Positions 27,939 through 36,309 are shown, numbered from the stretch's first letter. The stretch is 64,000 nucleotides of DNA from Bin5 sp965242905 (GCA_965242905.1 CBDETM010000002.1:3596001-3660000); one strand, 5' to 3'. Notes: a model not told the origin generated them from the letters alone. Numbers and translations are program-made.

Positions 27939-28952
27939 TCAAAGCCATGCCCGCTGCCGCAGTCTGATCAAGACCGCGCTGATGACCAGGATGATCACCA
28001 TGAAGACCAGAATCACAGCCGAGCCATAGCCCAAATCATAAAACTCGAACGCCGTCAGATAGGAGTAGATATGCAGCGTCTCGCTCCGCCTGCCCGGCCC
28101 GCCGGCCGTCATGATCCAGATGGCATCGAATACCTTCAGCGTATCGATGGCCCGGAAGAGCATGGCCACGACGATTGCCCCCTTTAGCAGCGGCAGCGTG
28201 ATTAGGAAGAACTCCTGCAACTTGCTCGCCCCGTCAATGCGCGCCGCCTCGAACGGCTCCGTAGGCAGGGAACGCAACCCCGCCAGCAGGATCAACATCA
28301 CGAACGGGACCCCGTGCCACGTATTGATCCAGACAAGGCTGGGGACCACAGACCTTTCGCCTGCCACCCACAGGCTCCGCGGCAGCCCCACTGCCTCCAG
28401 GAAAAAGTTGAGAATGCCGATCGAAGGCTCCATCATGATCAGCCAGATCACCGATGTCGCCGTCGGCGTCGCCACCAGCGGCAGCAGGAAAAGCGTGCGG
28501 ATGACGCCCAGCCCCCGAAATGTCCTGTTCATCACCAGCGCCATGATCATCGCCAGCACCAGTTCCAGCATGAGGCTGGCTACCGTGAAGTAAAGCGTGA
28601 TCCAGAACGCACTCAGGAATCTGGCGTCTGCTGTGAGAACCTCCACCAGGTTTTCGGCGCCGACAAAAGTAAAGCGGGTCATCGTCACATTGACCCGCTG
28701 CAAACTCAACGATACCGTGTAAAAGAATGGATAACCCATCAACAGCAGGATTACGATGGCCGCCGGCGCCGGCAGTACGTAAGCCAGGTTGCGGTCAATC
28801 AGTGCAAAGGCACGCCCGAGCAGACCCCCAGGCGGAGCATACCCCGGCCTCTGATCTCCCTCCCTGCCGCCCCCGCTCTCGACGGGCTGCTCAGGGGAAC
28901 TGTCGGAAGTCTGCCCGGTCTGCTCTGAATTCGGCCCTGCTTTCTGCTGCAT
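27939..28952 (-). CDS. Sugar ABC importer permease, MalF-like (cassette 2)
   Basis: This 337-residue permease begins with a 55-residue polar, glycine- and glutamine-rich leader, then the helix YVLPAPAAIVILLLMGYPFF and five others; the EAA loop is FEAARIDGASKLQEFFLITLPLL. I chose ATG 28952. A GTG at 28991 lies inside the stem of the 28978-29007 hairpin, which makes it an unlikely start. The long N-terminal tail is more polar than usual for this family. Confidence 0.88.
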   Translation of the reverse strand: MQQKAGPNSEQTGQTSDSSPEQPVESGGGREGDQRPGYAPPGGLLGRAFALIDRNLAYVLPAPAAIVILLLMGYPFFYTVSLSLQRVNVTMTRFTFVGAENLVEVLTADARFLSAFWITLYFTVASLMLELVLAMIMALVMNRTFRGLGVIRTLFLLPLVATPTATSVIWLIMMEPSIGILNFFLEAVGLPRSLWVAGERSVVPSLVWINTWHGVPFVMLILLAGLRSLPTEPFEAARIDGASKLQEFFLITLPLLKGAIVVAMLFRAIDTLKVFDAIWIMTAGGPGRRSETLHIYSYLTAFEFYDLGYGSAVILVFMVIILVISAVLIRLRQRAWL

Positions 28953-28977
28953 AGGCAACTCGCTTTTCAAACTGAAA

Positions 28978-29007
28978 GTGGCCGGCGGCACACGCGCCGC
29001 CGGCCAC
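28978..29007 (-). terminator. Strong stem-loop between binding-protein and permease genes
   Basis: A perfect 12-bp GC-rich stem (GTGGCCGGCGGC with GCCGCCGGCCAC) and 6-base loop lie 12 bases after the binding-protein stop at 29019. On the minus strand TTTCAGTTT follows, only weakly U-rich. It may end some transcripts and protect the 3' end of the binding-protein message, giving more binding protein than permease. Confidence 0.7.
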
Positions 29008-29018
29008 GGTATTCGTTC

Positions 29019-30410
29019 TTACTCCTCCTGCTCTTCCAGCATCTCCAGCAGTTCCTGCTGGCTCTTCTGAGCCGCAGCCACCACGTCGCCGCCCTCGATC
29101 GAGGTTACGATCACCTGTGCAATCGACTCACGTGCCCGCATCAGGTTGATAATCGATGGTGGGGCCGGCGGCGAGAAGTCGCCGATCGCCCGTGAATCCA
29201 GCAGTACCTGCACAAAGTCCAGGTCGTCCTGCGTCGCCTGCGTCTTGTACGCCTCCGTCTCATACGGCGAGCGCCGCGGCACCGCGCCCCCGTCGAGTAC
29301 GTACTTGAGCATGCTCTCCTTGTTCGAAATGAACTGCAGCAGGTACCAGCTCGCCTCCTTCTTCTGCGAGAGCCCGCCGACTGTGATGCTCCAGCCGCCC
29401 GCCGACGCCCTCTGGCCGTTGGGACCTGCCGGCATCAGGAAATACCCAATATTGCCGGCCACCGTAGACTTGCTTGGGTCCTGGAAGTCCTTGCGGAAGA
29501 CCGCGTCGTCGATGATCATGCCGGCCTTGCCCTGGCTGAAGATGTTCACCGCACCGACATGGTCGATGTTGGGAGACCCGGGCGGACCGTACAAGCGCAG
29601 CAGCTTGCCGTAGAAGTCAAAAGCGGCGATCGCCTCCTCAGAGTCCATCAGTGGCACGCCCTCATCGTCCTCCCACATGATCCCCATGCCGCCCAGGAAT
29701 CCTTTGAAGACTGACGTCGGCACCGGCGGCTTGCCGCGCATCGTGATGCCGAAGACCTCCCCGCCACTCTGCTCCTGAACAGTTGCCGCCGCGGCTTCGA
29801 GCTCTTCAAATGTCGTTGGCGGCCCGTCAATGCCATACTCATCGAACAGGTCCTTGCGGTAGTAGCCGATCATCGCGCTCATCTGCATCGGCACCGACAC
29901 CAGGCTGCCCCTCGACGAGTAGCCCGCCATCAGATAGTCTTGCCCCATGTCCTCCCACAGGTCGTAGTCCTCGTGAGTCATGCTCGGGTCGTCCACCCAC
30001 GGGCCGATGTCGTTTAGCCAGCCCGCATCGAACCAGACGTTCCTCTCCTCCGCACCCGCGGGCAACTGGAAGACATCCATGTCCTCGTTGCTCGCCATCA
30101 GCTCGACCCGGATCTTCTGCACCATCTGCGCCCACGGCAAAATCTCCGTGTTCACCTTGATCCCGGTCATCTCTTCAAACTGGGGCAAAATCGACAGCAC
30201 GTGGTCGCTCAGCGGCTGTGTCTCGCCGACGTACCGCAACTCAGTACCCGCGTAGCGCTGCCAGTCAAATCCCATCGGCTCTGCCGCAGCCTCGTCAGCG
30301 GCCGCCGGCGCGCCCGCGGGTGCCGCCGGTACACAGGCGGTCAGGGCCGCCCCTGCCGTCCCCGCGCCCAGCAAACGCAATAACTGTCGACGACTGATCT
30401 GTGATCGCAT
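29019..30410 (-). CDS. Sugar ABC importer substrate-binding lipoprotein (cassette 2)
   Basis: The 463-residue protein begins MRSQISRRQLLRLLGAGTAG with twin arginines and a lipobox LTAC. AAGGAG lies 9 bases before ATG 30410; a longer upstream frame is not supported. The body fits family-1 sugar-binding proteins (YVGETQPLSDHVLSILPQFEE, KVNTEILPWAQMVQKIRVEL, GPNGQRASAGGWSITVGGLS). The gene heads cassette 2 and has a strong promoter about 190 bases upstream. Confidence 0.9.
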   Translation of the reverse strand: MRSQISRRQLLRLLGAGTAGAALTACVPAAPAGAPAAADEAAAEPMGFDWQRYAGTELRYVGETQPLSDHVLSILPQFEEMTGIKVNTEILPWAQMVQKIRVELMASNEDMDVFQLPAGAEERNVWFDAGWLNDIGPWVDDPSMTHEDYDLWEDMGQDYLMAGYSSRGSLVSVPMQMSAMIGYYRKDLFDEYGIDGPPTTFEELEAAAATVQEQSGGEVFGITMRGKPPVPTSVFKGFLGGMGIMWEDDEGVPLMDSEEAIAAFDFYGKLLRLYGPPGSPNIDHVGAVNIFSQGKAGMIIDDAVFRKDFQDPSKSTVAGNIGYFLMPAGPNGQRASAGGWSITVGGLSQKKEASWYLLQFISNKESMLKYVLDGGAVPRRSPYETEAYKTQATQDDLDFVQVLLDSRAIGDFSPPAPPSIINLMRARESIAQVIVTSIEGGDVVAAAQKSQQELLEMLEEQEE

Positions 30411-30596
30411 GATTGGGTTCTCCTTCCCATCTTGATTGGTACTACGCCGAATCCACTGGTCTGAATCTGTTCGTCTTAAGGATCTTGGAACAGCCAAAAC
30501 AAACCGATCCTTGAACTGCAACAATCTGCCAGTACGCCAACGATATTCTTCTGCAATCTCTGCGAGAAACCCGGGAGTTATAGAGGATTTACTGGG

Positions 30597-30625
30597 AGTA
30601 TAGTTTCTTTGACGAGGCCTGTCAA
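30597..30625 (-). promoter_or_regulatory. Sigma70-type promoter for sugar cassette 2
   Basis: On the minus strand TTGACA (30620-30625, full consensus) is 17 bases from TATACT (30597-30602, five of six). Transcription would start near 30590 and leave a leader of about 180 bases before the binding-protein gene. Confidence 0.75.
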
Positions 30626-30627
30626 AG
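30607..30627. promoter_or_regulatory. Operator-like palindrome overlapping the -35
   Basis: CTTTGAC and GTCAAAG form a perfect 7-bp inverted repeat with a 7-base spacer, covering the -35 box of the cassette 2 promoter. The position suits a repressor dimer; no regulator gene is nearby. Confidence 0.5.
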
Positions 30628-30708
30628 AGGATTTTTTCGCCCTACATCCGGTTCTAGACGTGCTCGAAAACATACGACAGTTCTCAAGGCCAAGCTGTTC
30701 TCCGGGAA

Positions 30709-31174
30709 GAGTGCCTCCCAATATTGGTGTAAACTTTCCTGTACCTCGGGTAGCAACGAAGCCATGTCCAGTCCGCTTTCAACCCTGAAGTAGGTGAAGT
30801 GCCTCCTCTGACCACTATCCACTATCCACTAACCACTGCAGTTCTGGGCGGTCGGGCCTATTCGGCCCTCCCTTGTGCGGGGGCTCCGCCCCCGCAACGC
30901 CCCCTCTCCTACAACATGCCTCGCCGACCTGGTGTCGATATTGGTGACAGGTGCCTAATCGAAGGTGTCTGGCCAGACCACGTCCCGCCAGTCCCAGCAA
31001 ATTCCCGTCGGTGCCGGCCTTTTGCCTGCCCTCGCACGCCCAACTGACGGACTCCACCGGAAGGCCAGGCCTGGCGCCTGCACTGCGTCTCGCCAAAAGA
31101 CGCTAATCAACTTCAGCCACCGCAGCCATGGATTCCCCGCCAGACTATCCCCACCCCAAATCTGGGATGCACCC
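30709..31174. mobile_element. Element E1, 466-bp MITE-like repeat (older copy)
   Basis: This element is a diverged second copy of E2. Its right end is GGGATGCACCC, whose inverse appears at the left as GAGTGCCTCCCA with changes. Eight bases, TCCGGGAA, flank it on both sides (30701-30708 and 31175-31182), a target-site duplication. The inside has no coding frame. It contains a hairpin with a 9-bp stem (TGCGGGGGC with GCCCCCGCA, 30876-30896) and, in the left half, an ATCCACT-type tract. It lies about 85 bases upstream of the cassette 2 promoter. Confidence 0.75.
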
Positions 31175-31266
31175 TCCGGGAATCTGGTAATTCGGGATTG
31201 GGGTATCGTCAAACTGTGAGTAGAGGCGCCTCCGCGTAGGTCGTGTTCCGCGGTAACCACCGGGCT

Positions 31267-32430
31267 CTAGCGTTCGAAAACCTCCTCGTCCTCTTCCAAT
31301 CCGGCCAGCACCTCGGTCCGCTCACCATCGGTCACGCCCAGCGTAATGTCGACTTCGATCGTACTCTCCCCCTCCTTGACCAGCGCGTAGCGCCGGTTGA
31401 AATAGCTGTGAATCGCCACATTCGGTATCGTCAGAATGTCCTCTTTTCGCTCCACAACAATTAGCAGGTCTGCAAGGGACCCGATCTCCAAATCCAATTC
31501 GGGCGCAACGAACTCAACTCGAATCGGCAGACCTTCAACGGCGCCGCCTGGCGTTGAGACCTGAATGAGCTGGCCCGTAACCTCGCTCTGAGGATAGTCG
31601 CGAAAGCGGATCGTGACGGCCTGGCCAATCCGCAACTTGGGTAAAGCCTCCTCGCTCGGGCCCGAGCTCCTGATCTCAAGAGCGTCTGGTGCCGCCAGCC
31701 CCATCACCGGCGCGTATTCCGCCACCAGTTGCCCGGCCTCCCCGTCCGTGTAGCGCACCACCCCGTCGAACGGTGCCAGCAACTTCGCCTGCCCTATGCG
31801 GTCCCGCAGCATCTCAACGTCGATCCCCTTGAGTTCTGCCTCTGCCTGGTAGAGCGCAATCTCTCGGTCATGCTGGTCCCCTAGCAGTGCCAGTTTCGTC
31901 TTCGCCGCCGCCACCGCCAGTTCCATGCGCGCAACATCGGTTTCGCCCGCACCGTTACGCCCCTGCTCTAGCCTAAGCCTCTCCATCTCCAGGTTTCCCT
32001 GCGCCTCCGCCAGTGCCAGCTCCTTGGCTCCCTGCGCCGCTTCCACTCGCAGCCGGGCGATCTCCAACTGCTTTGCCGCTTTGGCAAGCTCGTGCGGCAG
32101 GAATCCCACATCCAGTTCGGCCAATACCTGCCCCGCCTCTACCACATCACCCGGTTCAACATGAAATCCATTCAATCGACCGCCGATGCGAAAGGAAAGG
32201 TTTACCCGCTGCAGCGAATCCACCATGCCCAGCAGCGTCACGCTGTCCACAATATCCCCGCGCTCGATTCGATGCACCGCTTTGGGAACTGGCACAGGCG
32301 TTGGAATCGGAGTAGGCGTCACCAACACATCACCCGGCAGCTGTTCACAGCCGGCGACCAGCGCGGCCACCAGCAAACCAACAGCCAACCTTACCCCGCT
32401 TCGCTTCGCATAGCCAAGAATTACTGACAT
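31267..32430 (-). CDS. HlyD/RND-type periplasmic adaptor lipoprotein (orphan)
   Basis: This 387-residue protein has a membrane/lipoprotein leader ending LVAGC, a proline/threonine spacer, and the adaptor plan: a lipoyl half (GRLNGFHVEPGDVVEAGQVLAEL), a long coiled-coil hairpin (about 110-220, rich in A, E, L), the second lipoyl half (KLLAPFDGVVRYTDGEAGQLV) and beta domains. Such proteins link inner-membrane pumps, often MacB-like ABC transporters, to export. No pump gene lies beside it, so its partner must be elsewhere. I chose ATG 32430; a TTG at 32457 is less likely. It is the last gene in its run. Confidence 0.85.
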   Translation of the reverse strand: MSVILGYAKRSGVRLAVGLLVAALVAGCEQLPGDVLVTPTPIPTPVPVPKAVHRIERGDIVDSVTLLGMVDSLQRVNLSFRIGGRLNGFHVEPGDVVEAGQVLAELDVGFLPHELAKAAKQLEIARLRVEAAQGAKELALAEAQGNLEMERLRLEQGRNGAGETDVARMELAVAAAKTKLALLGDQHDREIALYQAEAELKGIDVEMLRDRIGQAKLLAPFDGVVRYTDGEAGQLVAEYAPVMGLAAPDALEIRSSGPSEEALPKLRIGQAVTIRFRDYPQSEVTGQLIQVSTPGGAVEGLPIRVEFVAPELDLEIGSLADLLIVVERKEDILTIPNVAIHSYFNRRYALVKEGESTIEVDITLGVTDGERTEVLAGLEEDEEVFER

Positions 32431-32458
32431 AATCCCAGGGTCTTGCTCATCCCCCAAT

Positions 32459-32495
32459 GTCCACTAATCTACTAACGGACCACTGACCACTGCAG
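32459..32495. repeat. Low-complexity tract, CCACT type, directly after a stop codon
   Basis: On the minus strand the stop codon TAA at 32496-32498 is followed at once by CTGCAGTGGTCAGTGG and further GTGG/TAG words. The same wording follows the stop at 35352. It fills the spacer before the adaptor gene. Confidence 0.6.
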
Positions 32496-33581
32496 TTACT
32501 CCGTTTCCTCCGGCCTGACCTCGCGCCCCTCTTTCGCCGACAGTTGCGCCGCACGACAAAACCGCAGCACCGCCTTCCCTTCCTCGCCGCTCAGCTCTGA
32601 CTGCCGCCCTTCCGCAATCGCGTCAACGAAATCATGCACACCGGCAACGAAACTGGCTCCCCAGTCCGAATCGACCTCAGGAAACGCCGTGGTCTCACCG
32701 TCCCGGTACATCTCCACCGCCGGTCTGTCCAGCAGCATTGACGTGCAGCGGTTCACCCAGATGAAACCGCGCGAGCCGGTCAACTCGATCCACTCATCCT
32801 CCGGCCGCCCGTACTTGGTCGGCACCAGCATGTCGTCTGAGGTTACCGCTTCGTAGGAGCCGTACTTCTCGGCCTCCTTGTACTTCCAGATGACGACGGC
32901 CGGGCTGTCAAGCACCCAGCCATGTTGGATGGGGCGGTGCGTGATCCAGGCGAACACCTTTTCCGGCGCCCCCATGAACCACTGCGCTATCGAAAAAAGA
33001 TGGTATCCATAGTCGAGTATCACCCGGCCTCCCCCGCCCCTGGCAGGGTCGAAGCGCCATTCCCAGCGCCTGTACGGTATCTCCCAGTCCTCCCCCGAGA
33101 CACCTTGTACGCACTTGATGCGTATCGAGAGCGGCTCGCCAACTGCGCCGTCTTCGAGCAACTCTTTGGCCTTCACAAGGGGTGGATAGAAGCGAAAGTT
33201 CTCAAAAACGCGCATCAGCTTGCCCGCACGTCCTGCCGCCTCGATCAATGCGTCGCACTCGGCCACAGTAATCGCCATCGGCTTCTGAATCGAAACGTGC
33301 TTGCCCGCCTCCAGCGCCGCAATGCCCATCTCCGCATGCAGATGGTGGGGCGTAATCACCTCCACCGCGTCCACCTTGGGGTCGGCGAGCAGCTGCCGGT
33401 AGTCGGTGTACGTCTTCCCTATCTGCCACTCTGACGCGCGCCGCTGCAGCAACGTCTCGTCGACGTCACAAATCGCGTGAATTTCCGCTTTGGGGTAGTC
33501 CTGGTATCCGAGGTAGTGCAGGTCGGTGATCGCACCGGCCCCGATAAAGCCGACGCGCAGCTTTTCCCCGCCGCCGCTCAC
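32496..33581 (-). CDS. Gfo/Idh/MocA-family oxidoreductase
   Basis: This 361-residue NAD(P)-dependent dehydrogenase starts at GTG 33581, which overlaps the TGA of the ThDP-enzyme gene by four bases (GTGA), indicating coupled translation. The first strand LRVGFIGAGAITDLHYLGY carries the GxGxxx nucleotide site; GKHVSIQKPMAITVAECDALIEAA is the EKP-like region, here QKP. A segment GGGGRVILDYGYHLFSIAQWFMG marks the second domain. The likely substrate is a sugar, inositol or derivative connected with the upstream ThDP enzyme. Confidence 0.88.
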   Translation of the reverse strand: MSGGGEKLRVGFIGAGAITDLHYLGYQDYPKAEIHAICDVDETLLQRRASEWQIGKTYTDYRQLLADPKVDAVEVITPHHLHAEMGIAALEAGKHVSIQKPMAITVAECDALIEAAGRAGKLMRVFENFRFYPPLVKAKELLEDGAVGEPLSIRIKCVQGVSGEDWEIPYRRWEWRFDPARGGGGRVILDYGYHLFSIAQWFMGAPEKVFAWITHRPIQHGWVLDSPAVVIWKYKEAEKYGSYEAVTSDDMLVPTKYGRPEDEWIELTGSRGFIWVNRCTSMLLDRPAVEMYRDGETTAFPEVDSDWGASFVAGVHDFVDAIAEGRQSELSGEEGKAVLRFCRAAQLSAKEGREVRPEETE

Positions 33582-35218
33582 TGCCCCGCCTCGAACATGC
33601 GCGCCGACGGCTCCATGATCGGCCACGGCAGCGTTCCCGGCAACTCGATCAGAGCACTCCGATCCGCTTCGATTGCTTTCGCCACCGCAGGGCCAAGCTG
33701 CTCGATCGAATCGACTCGGCAGCCGTCCACACCGAACGCCCCCGCCAGCCCCATGAAGTCCGGGTTCACCAAATCCACCTCGTGCGCAGCACCGTAACGG
33801 ACCTCCTGCTGCGGCCGCAGGACCCCGTAAGCCGAGTCATTGAAGACAATAGTGACAATCGGCAAGCCAAGCTGCACCGCCGCCGCCAGCTCCTGGCAGT
33901 TAAAGAGGAAGCCGCCGTCGCCGCAAAGCACGACCACCGGCCGCTTCGGCTTGGCTACCTTCGCCCCGATTGCGGCCGGCAGCCCAAAGCCCAGCGTACA
34001 GAACCCCCACGGGTAGATGTTCGTCCGCGGTTCATAAATGTCCAGCAAGCGACGGCACCAGTACGCGGCCACCGTCAAATCGCTAACTATGATCGTCTCA
34101 CGCGGCAGCGCCTTCCGCAGCGTCTGCACAAGTTCCACACCTTCAGGCGCCCGTTCCTGGCAGTAACCCCATACCTTTTGCCGCATCTCCGCGATTCCCG
34201 CTGTAATGCCATTCTCCTGCCCGCGCATATCCCGAATCTGCTCGTTGATGAGCTGCAAAGCGGAACGCGCATCCCCCAAAACGCCGATCGTGGCAGGGTA
34301 GTTGCGGTCGATCTCCTCCGGATCGATTTCGATATGGATAAGCGACTCCGGCAGGCGCAACCCCCAGCGATCACTCTCTTCCTCAGTAAAGCGCGTGCCC
34401 ACCGCCAGCATCACATCACATTCAGCCAGAAACGCCCGCGCGTATGGATGCAAAATGGTCGCGCCCGCAGCAAGCGGATGGTCGTCCCGCACCGCGCCTT
34501 TGCCCAGCACCGTCGTAAAGATCGGCGCCTGCAACCGCTCGGCCAGAGCCTGCAGCTCTGCGCCCGCCCCACTCCCGATCACACCCCCGCCCGCCCAGAT
34601 CACCGGACGCCGCGCCGCCCGCAACAGCCGGGCTGCCCTCTCCACCTGCTCCGGGTCCGGCACCGCCCGCTCAACCGCAGCCGGCGCCGGGATCGTCACG
34701 ACGTCGCTCTCGTCCAGCGTATCGCACGGAATCTCCACCGCCACCGGTCGCGGCCGCCCACTCTGCATCTGCGCAAACGCCTCCCGCATCACCCCGGGAA
34801 TCTCCGCCACCGTGTCCGCCCGCGCTCGCCACTTTGTTACCGGCGCGAAACTCCCCAACTGGTCCTCGCACTCATGAAGATAGCCCTTACCGAGCCCGAT
34901 TCCTTCAGCCGGAATCTGGCTGGCAATGCACAGAACCGGCGAAGAGTCGCTGTAGGCCGTTCCCAGCGAGGCCAGCGTATTGAGAGCAGCCGGCCCCGTT
35001 GTACTCAGGCAGACCCCAACCTCGCCGCTGGCCCGCGCGTAGCCGTCGGCCATAAACGCCGCCCCCTGTTCATGGCGGGCAAGAATGTGCCGGATGCCGC
35101 CCATCTCCCGCAGCGCGTCGTATATGCCCAGATTATGCGTCCCCGGAATGCCGAATACAGTGTCGACACCGTGCGCCTCCAGAGACCGGACGACGGCTTC
35201 ACCACCGGTCATGCGCAT
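33578..35218 (-). CDS. Thiamine-diphosphate-dependent enzyme (acetolactate synthase-like)
   Basis: This 546-residue protein has all three domains of the ThDP superfamily: the PYR domain with catalytic E50 in RHEQGAAFMADGY, a central NAD/FAD-like domain (RRPVIWAGGGVIGSGAGAEL), and the PP domain with the GDG(433-435)...N460 metal/ThDP motif. It looks like acetolactate synthase, but there is no regulatory subunit gene nearby, and its pairing with a Gfo/Idh/MocA dehydrogenase and sugar uptake genes leaves room for a sugar-acid or inositol-pathway (IolD-like) or other carboligase role. GGGAG precedes ATG 35218. Confidence 0.88.
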   Translation of the reverse strand: MRMTGGEAVVRSLEAHGVDTVFGIPGTHNLGIYDALREMGGIRHILARHEQGAAFMADGYARASGEVGVCLSTTGPAALNTLASLGTAYSDSSPVLCIASQIPAEGIGLGKGYLHECEDQLGSFAPVTKWRARADTVAEIPGVMREAFAQMQSGRPRPVAVEIPCDTLDESDVVTIPAPAAVERAVPDPEQVERAARLLRAARRPVIWAGGGVIGSGAGAELQALAERLQAPIFTTVLGKGAVRDDHPLAAGATILHPYARAFLAECDVMLAVGTRFTEEESDRWGLRLPESLIHIEIDPEEIDRNYPATIGVLGDARSALQLINEQIRDMRGQENGITAGIAEMRQKVWGYCQERAPEGVELVQTLRKALPRETIIVSDLTVAAYWCRRLLDIYEPRTNIYPWGFCTLGFGLPAAIGAKVAKPKRPVVVLCGDGGFLFNCQELAAAVQLGLPIVTIVFNDSAYGVLRPQQEVRYGAAHEVDLVNPDFMGLAGAFGVDGCRVDSIEQLGPAVAKAIEADRSALIELPGTLPWPIMEPSARMFEAGQ

Positions 35219-35303
35219 CGATCAGTAACTCCCTTGAATTGTAGACAGAGGATTGTACACCCAAGCGTGTGATGTTAGTCGGACGGCGTCGCGACAAACA
35301 GTC

Positions 35304-35351
35304 GTCCATTGCAGTCACTGACCACTGATCACTACCCACTGACCACTGCTG
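35304..35351. repeat. Low-complexity tract, CCACT type, directly after a stop codon
   Basis: On the minus strand the permease stop TAA (35352-35354) is followed by CAGCAGTGGTCAGTGG and then AGTGATCAGTGG and CAGTGACTGC. It closely resembles the tract after the stop at 32496, although the flanking genes are unrelated. Confidence 0.6.
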
Positions 35352-36218
35352 TTACGCTTTCAGGCCCGTCATCGCAATGCCGCGGATGAAGTAACGCGAG
35401 GCAAAGCTGTAAATCACCATGACCGGAACAACCGTCAGCATGGAACCGGCCGCCCACATCTCGTAACGCGTCCACCACAAATTGCGTAAGCCGGCCAGCA
35501 CCAGCGGGAGCGTCTGGTTATCCTGGCTGTTCAGGACGATGAGCGGCCACAGAAAACTGTCCCAGTTGAAGAGGTATACAAAGACGGCCAGCGCCGACAT
35601 CGGTGACAACGACATCGGCAGCACTAGAGTGAAAAAGATACGCCATTCGGACGCGCCGTCAATGCGGGCCGCATCGATCAGTTCGAACGGAATGCTTTCC
35701 ATGAACTGGCGCATCAGGAAGATACCGAATGCCGTATAAAAGCCGGTTATGATGATGCCGCCCAAATGGTCGGCCAGGCCGAAACTGTTCGCAATCGTGA
35801 TATACAGCGGAACCATGATCACCGCAAAGGGCACCATCATAGTCGACAAGATGATGGTGAAAAGTACCTCCTTGCCCACAAAACGATACTTGGAAAAGAT
35901 GTACCCCATCACAGACGACGTGAAAACCGAAACGACCGTTACCGACACCGCCGATACGATGCTGTTGCGGAAAGCGGCTACAAAATTCACCCTGCCTAAA
36001 ATCTCTTCATAGTTGCGCAATGTCCACGTCTCTGGCAGCAGCGCCCTTGATTCCACAAGCTCCTTAAACGGCTTGAGCGAAGCAAAAATCATCCAGATAA
36101 AAGGGAAGATGGCTACCACGACCATCCCAAGCAGGAAAATCTGTATGAGACTCTGTGATATCAGAATGCGCCTGGGCAGACGGCGCCGCGCAGCCCTTGT
36201 CCCACCTATGACTGCCAT
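35352..36218 (-). CDS. Sugar ABC importer permease, MalG-like (cassette 3)
   Basis: The 288-residue protein has a basic leader (RAARRRLPRR), about six membrane helices, the EAA loop LIDAARIDGASEWRIFFTLVLPMSLSPM and the tail IRGIAMTGLKA. GAAGGAGAG precedes ATG 36218. It pairs with 36421-37377 and the two binding proteins at 39665-42646. The cassette includes an alpha-galactosidase gene but no ATPase. Confidence 0.92.
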   Translation of the reverse strand: MAVIGGTRAARRRLPRRILISQSLIQIFLLGMVVVAIFPFIWMIFASLKPFKELVESRALLPETWTLRNYEEILGRVNFVAAFRNSIVSAVSVTVVSVFTSSVMGYIFSKYRFVGKEVLFTIILSTMMVPFAVIMVPLYITIANSFGLADHLGGIIITGFYTAFGIFLMRQFMESIPFELIDAARIDGASEWRIFFTLVLPMSLSPMSALAVFVYLFNWDSFLWPLIVLNSQDNQTLPLVLAGLRNLWWTRYEMWAAGSMLTVVPVMVIYSFASRYFIRGIAMTGLKA

Positions 36219-36309
36219 AAACGTCTCTCCTTCAATGCTGGGTAGCCGATTTCCAACCCCAGTGTTCTCTCATGACGCATGTCACGAGCCCTGGACTTCT
36301 GACGCAAAA

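Larger units (their letters stand above)
30411..31266. other. Long intergenic region holding promoter, operator-like palindrome and repeat element E1
   Basis: This 856-bp gap contains, from right to left on the minus strand, element E1 (30709-31174), a -35/-10 promoter with a palindrome over the -35 (30597-30627) and a leader of about 180 bases for the gene starting at 30410. The 31175-31266 part shows no gene or clear signal. Confidence 0.6.

Noticed and set aside
28953..28991. GTG start of the cassette 2 MalF-like gene at 28991
   Set aside because: It lies in the stem of the strong 28978-29007 hairpin and has no ribosome site; ATG 28952 fits better.
33578..35218. Calling the ThDP enzyme ilvB
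   Set aside because: There is no small subunit or other branched-chain biosynthesis gene nearby, and the sugar context leaves other carboligase functions open.
33782..35272. 496-residue plus-strand open frame
   Set aside because: It is antisense to the ThDP enzyme, which has all expected catalytic motifs; no recognisable protein motifs here.
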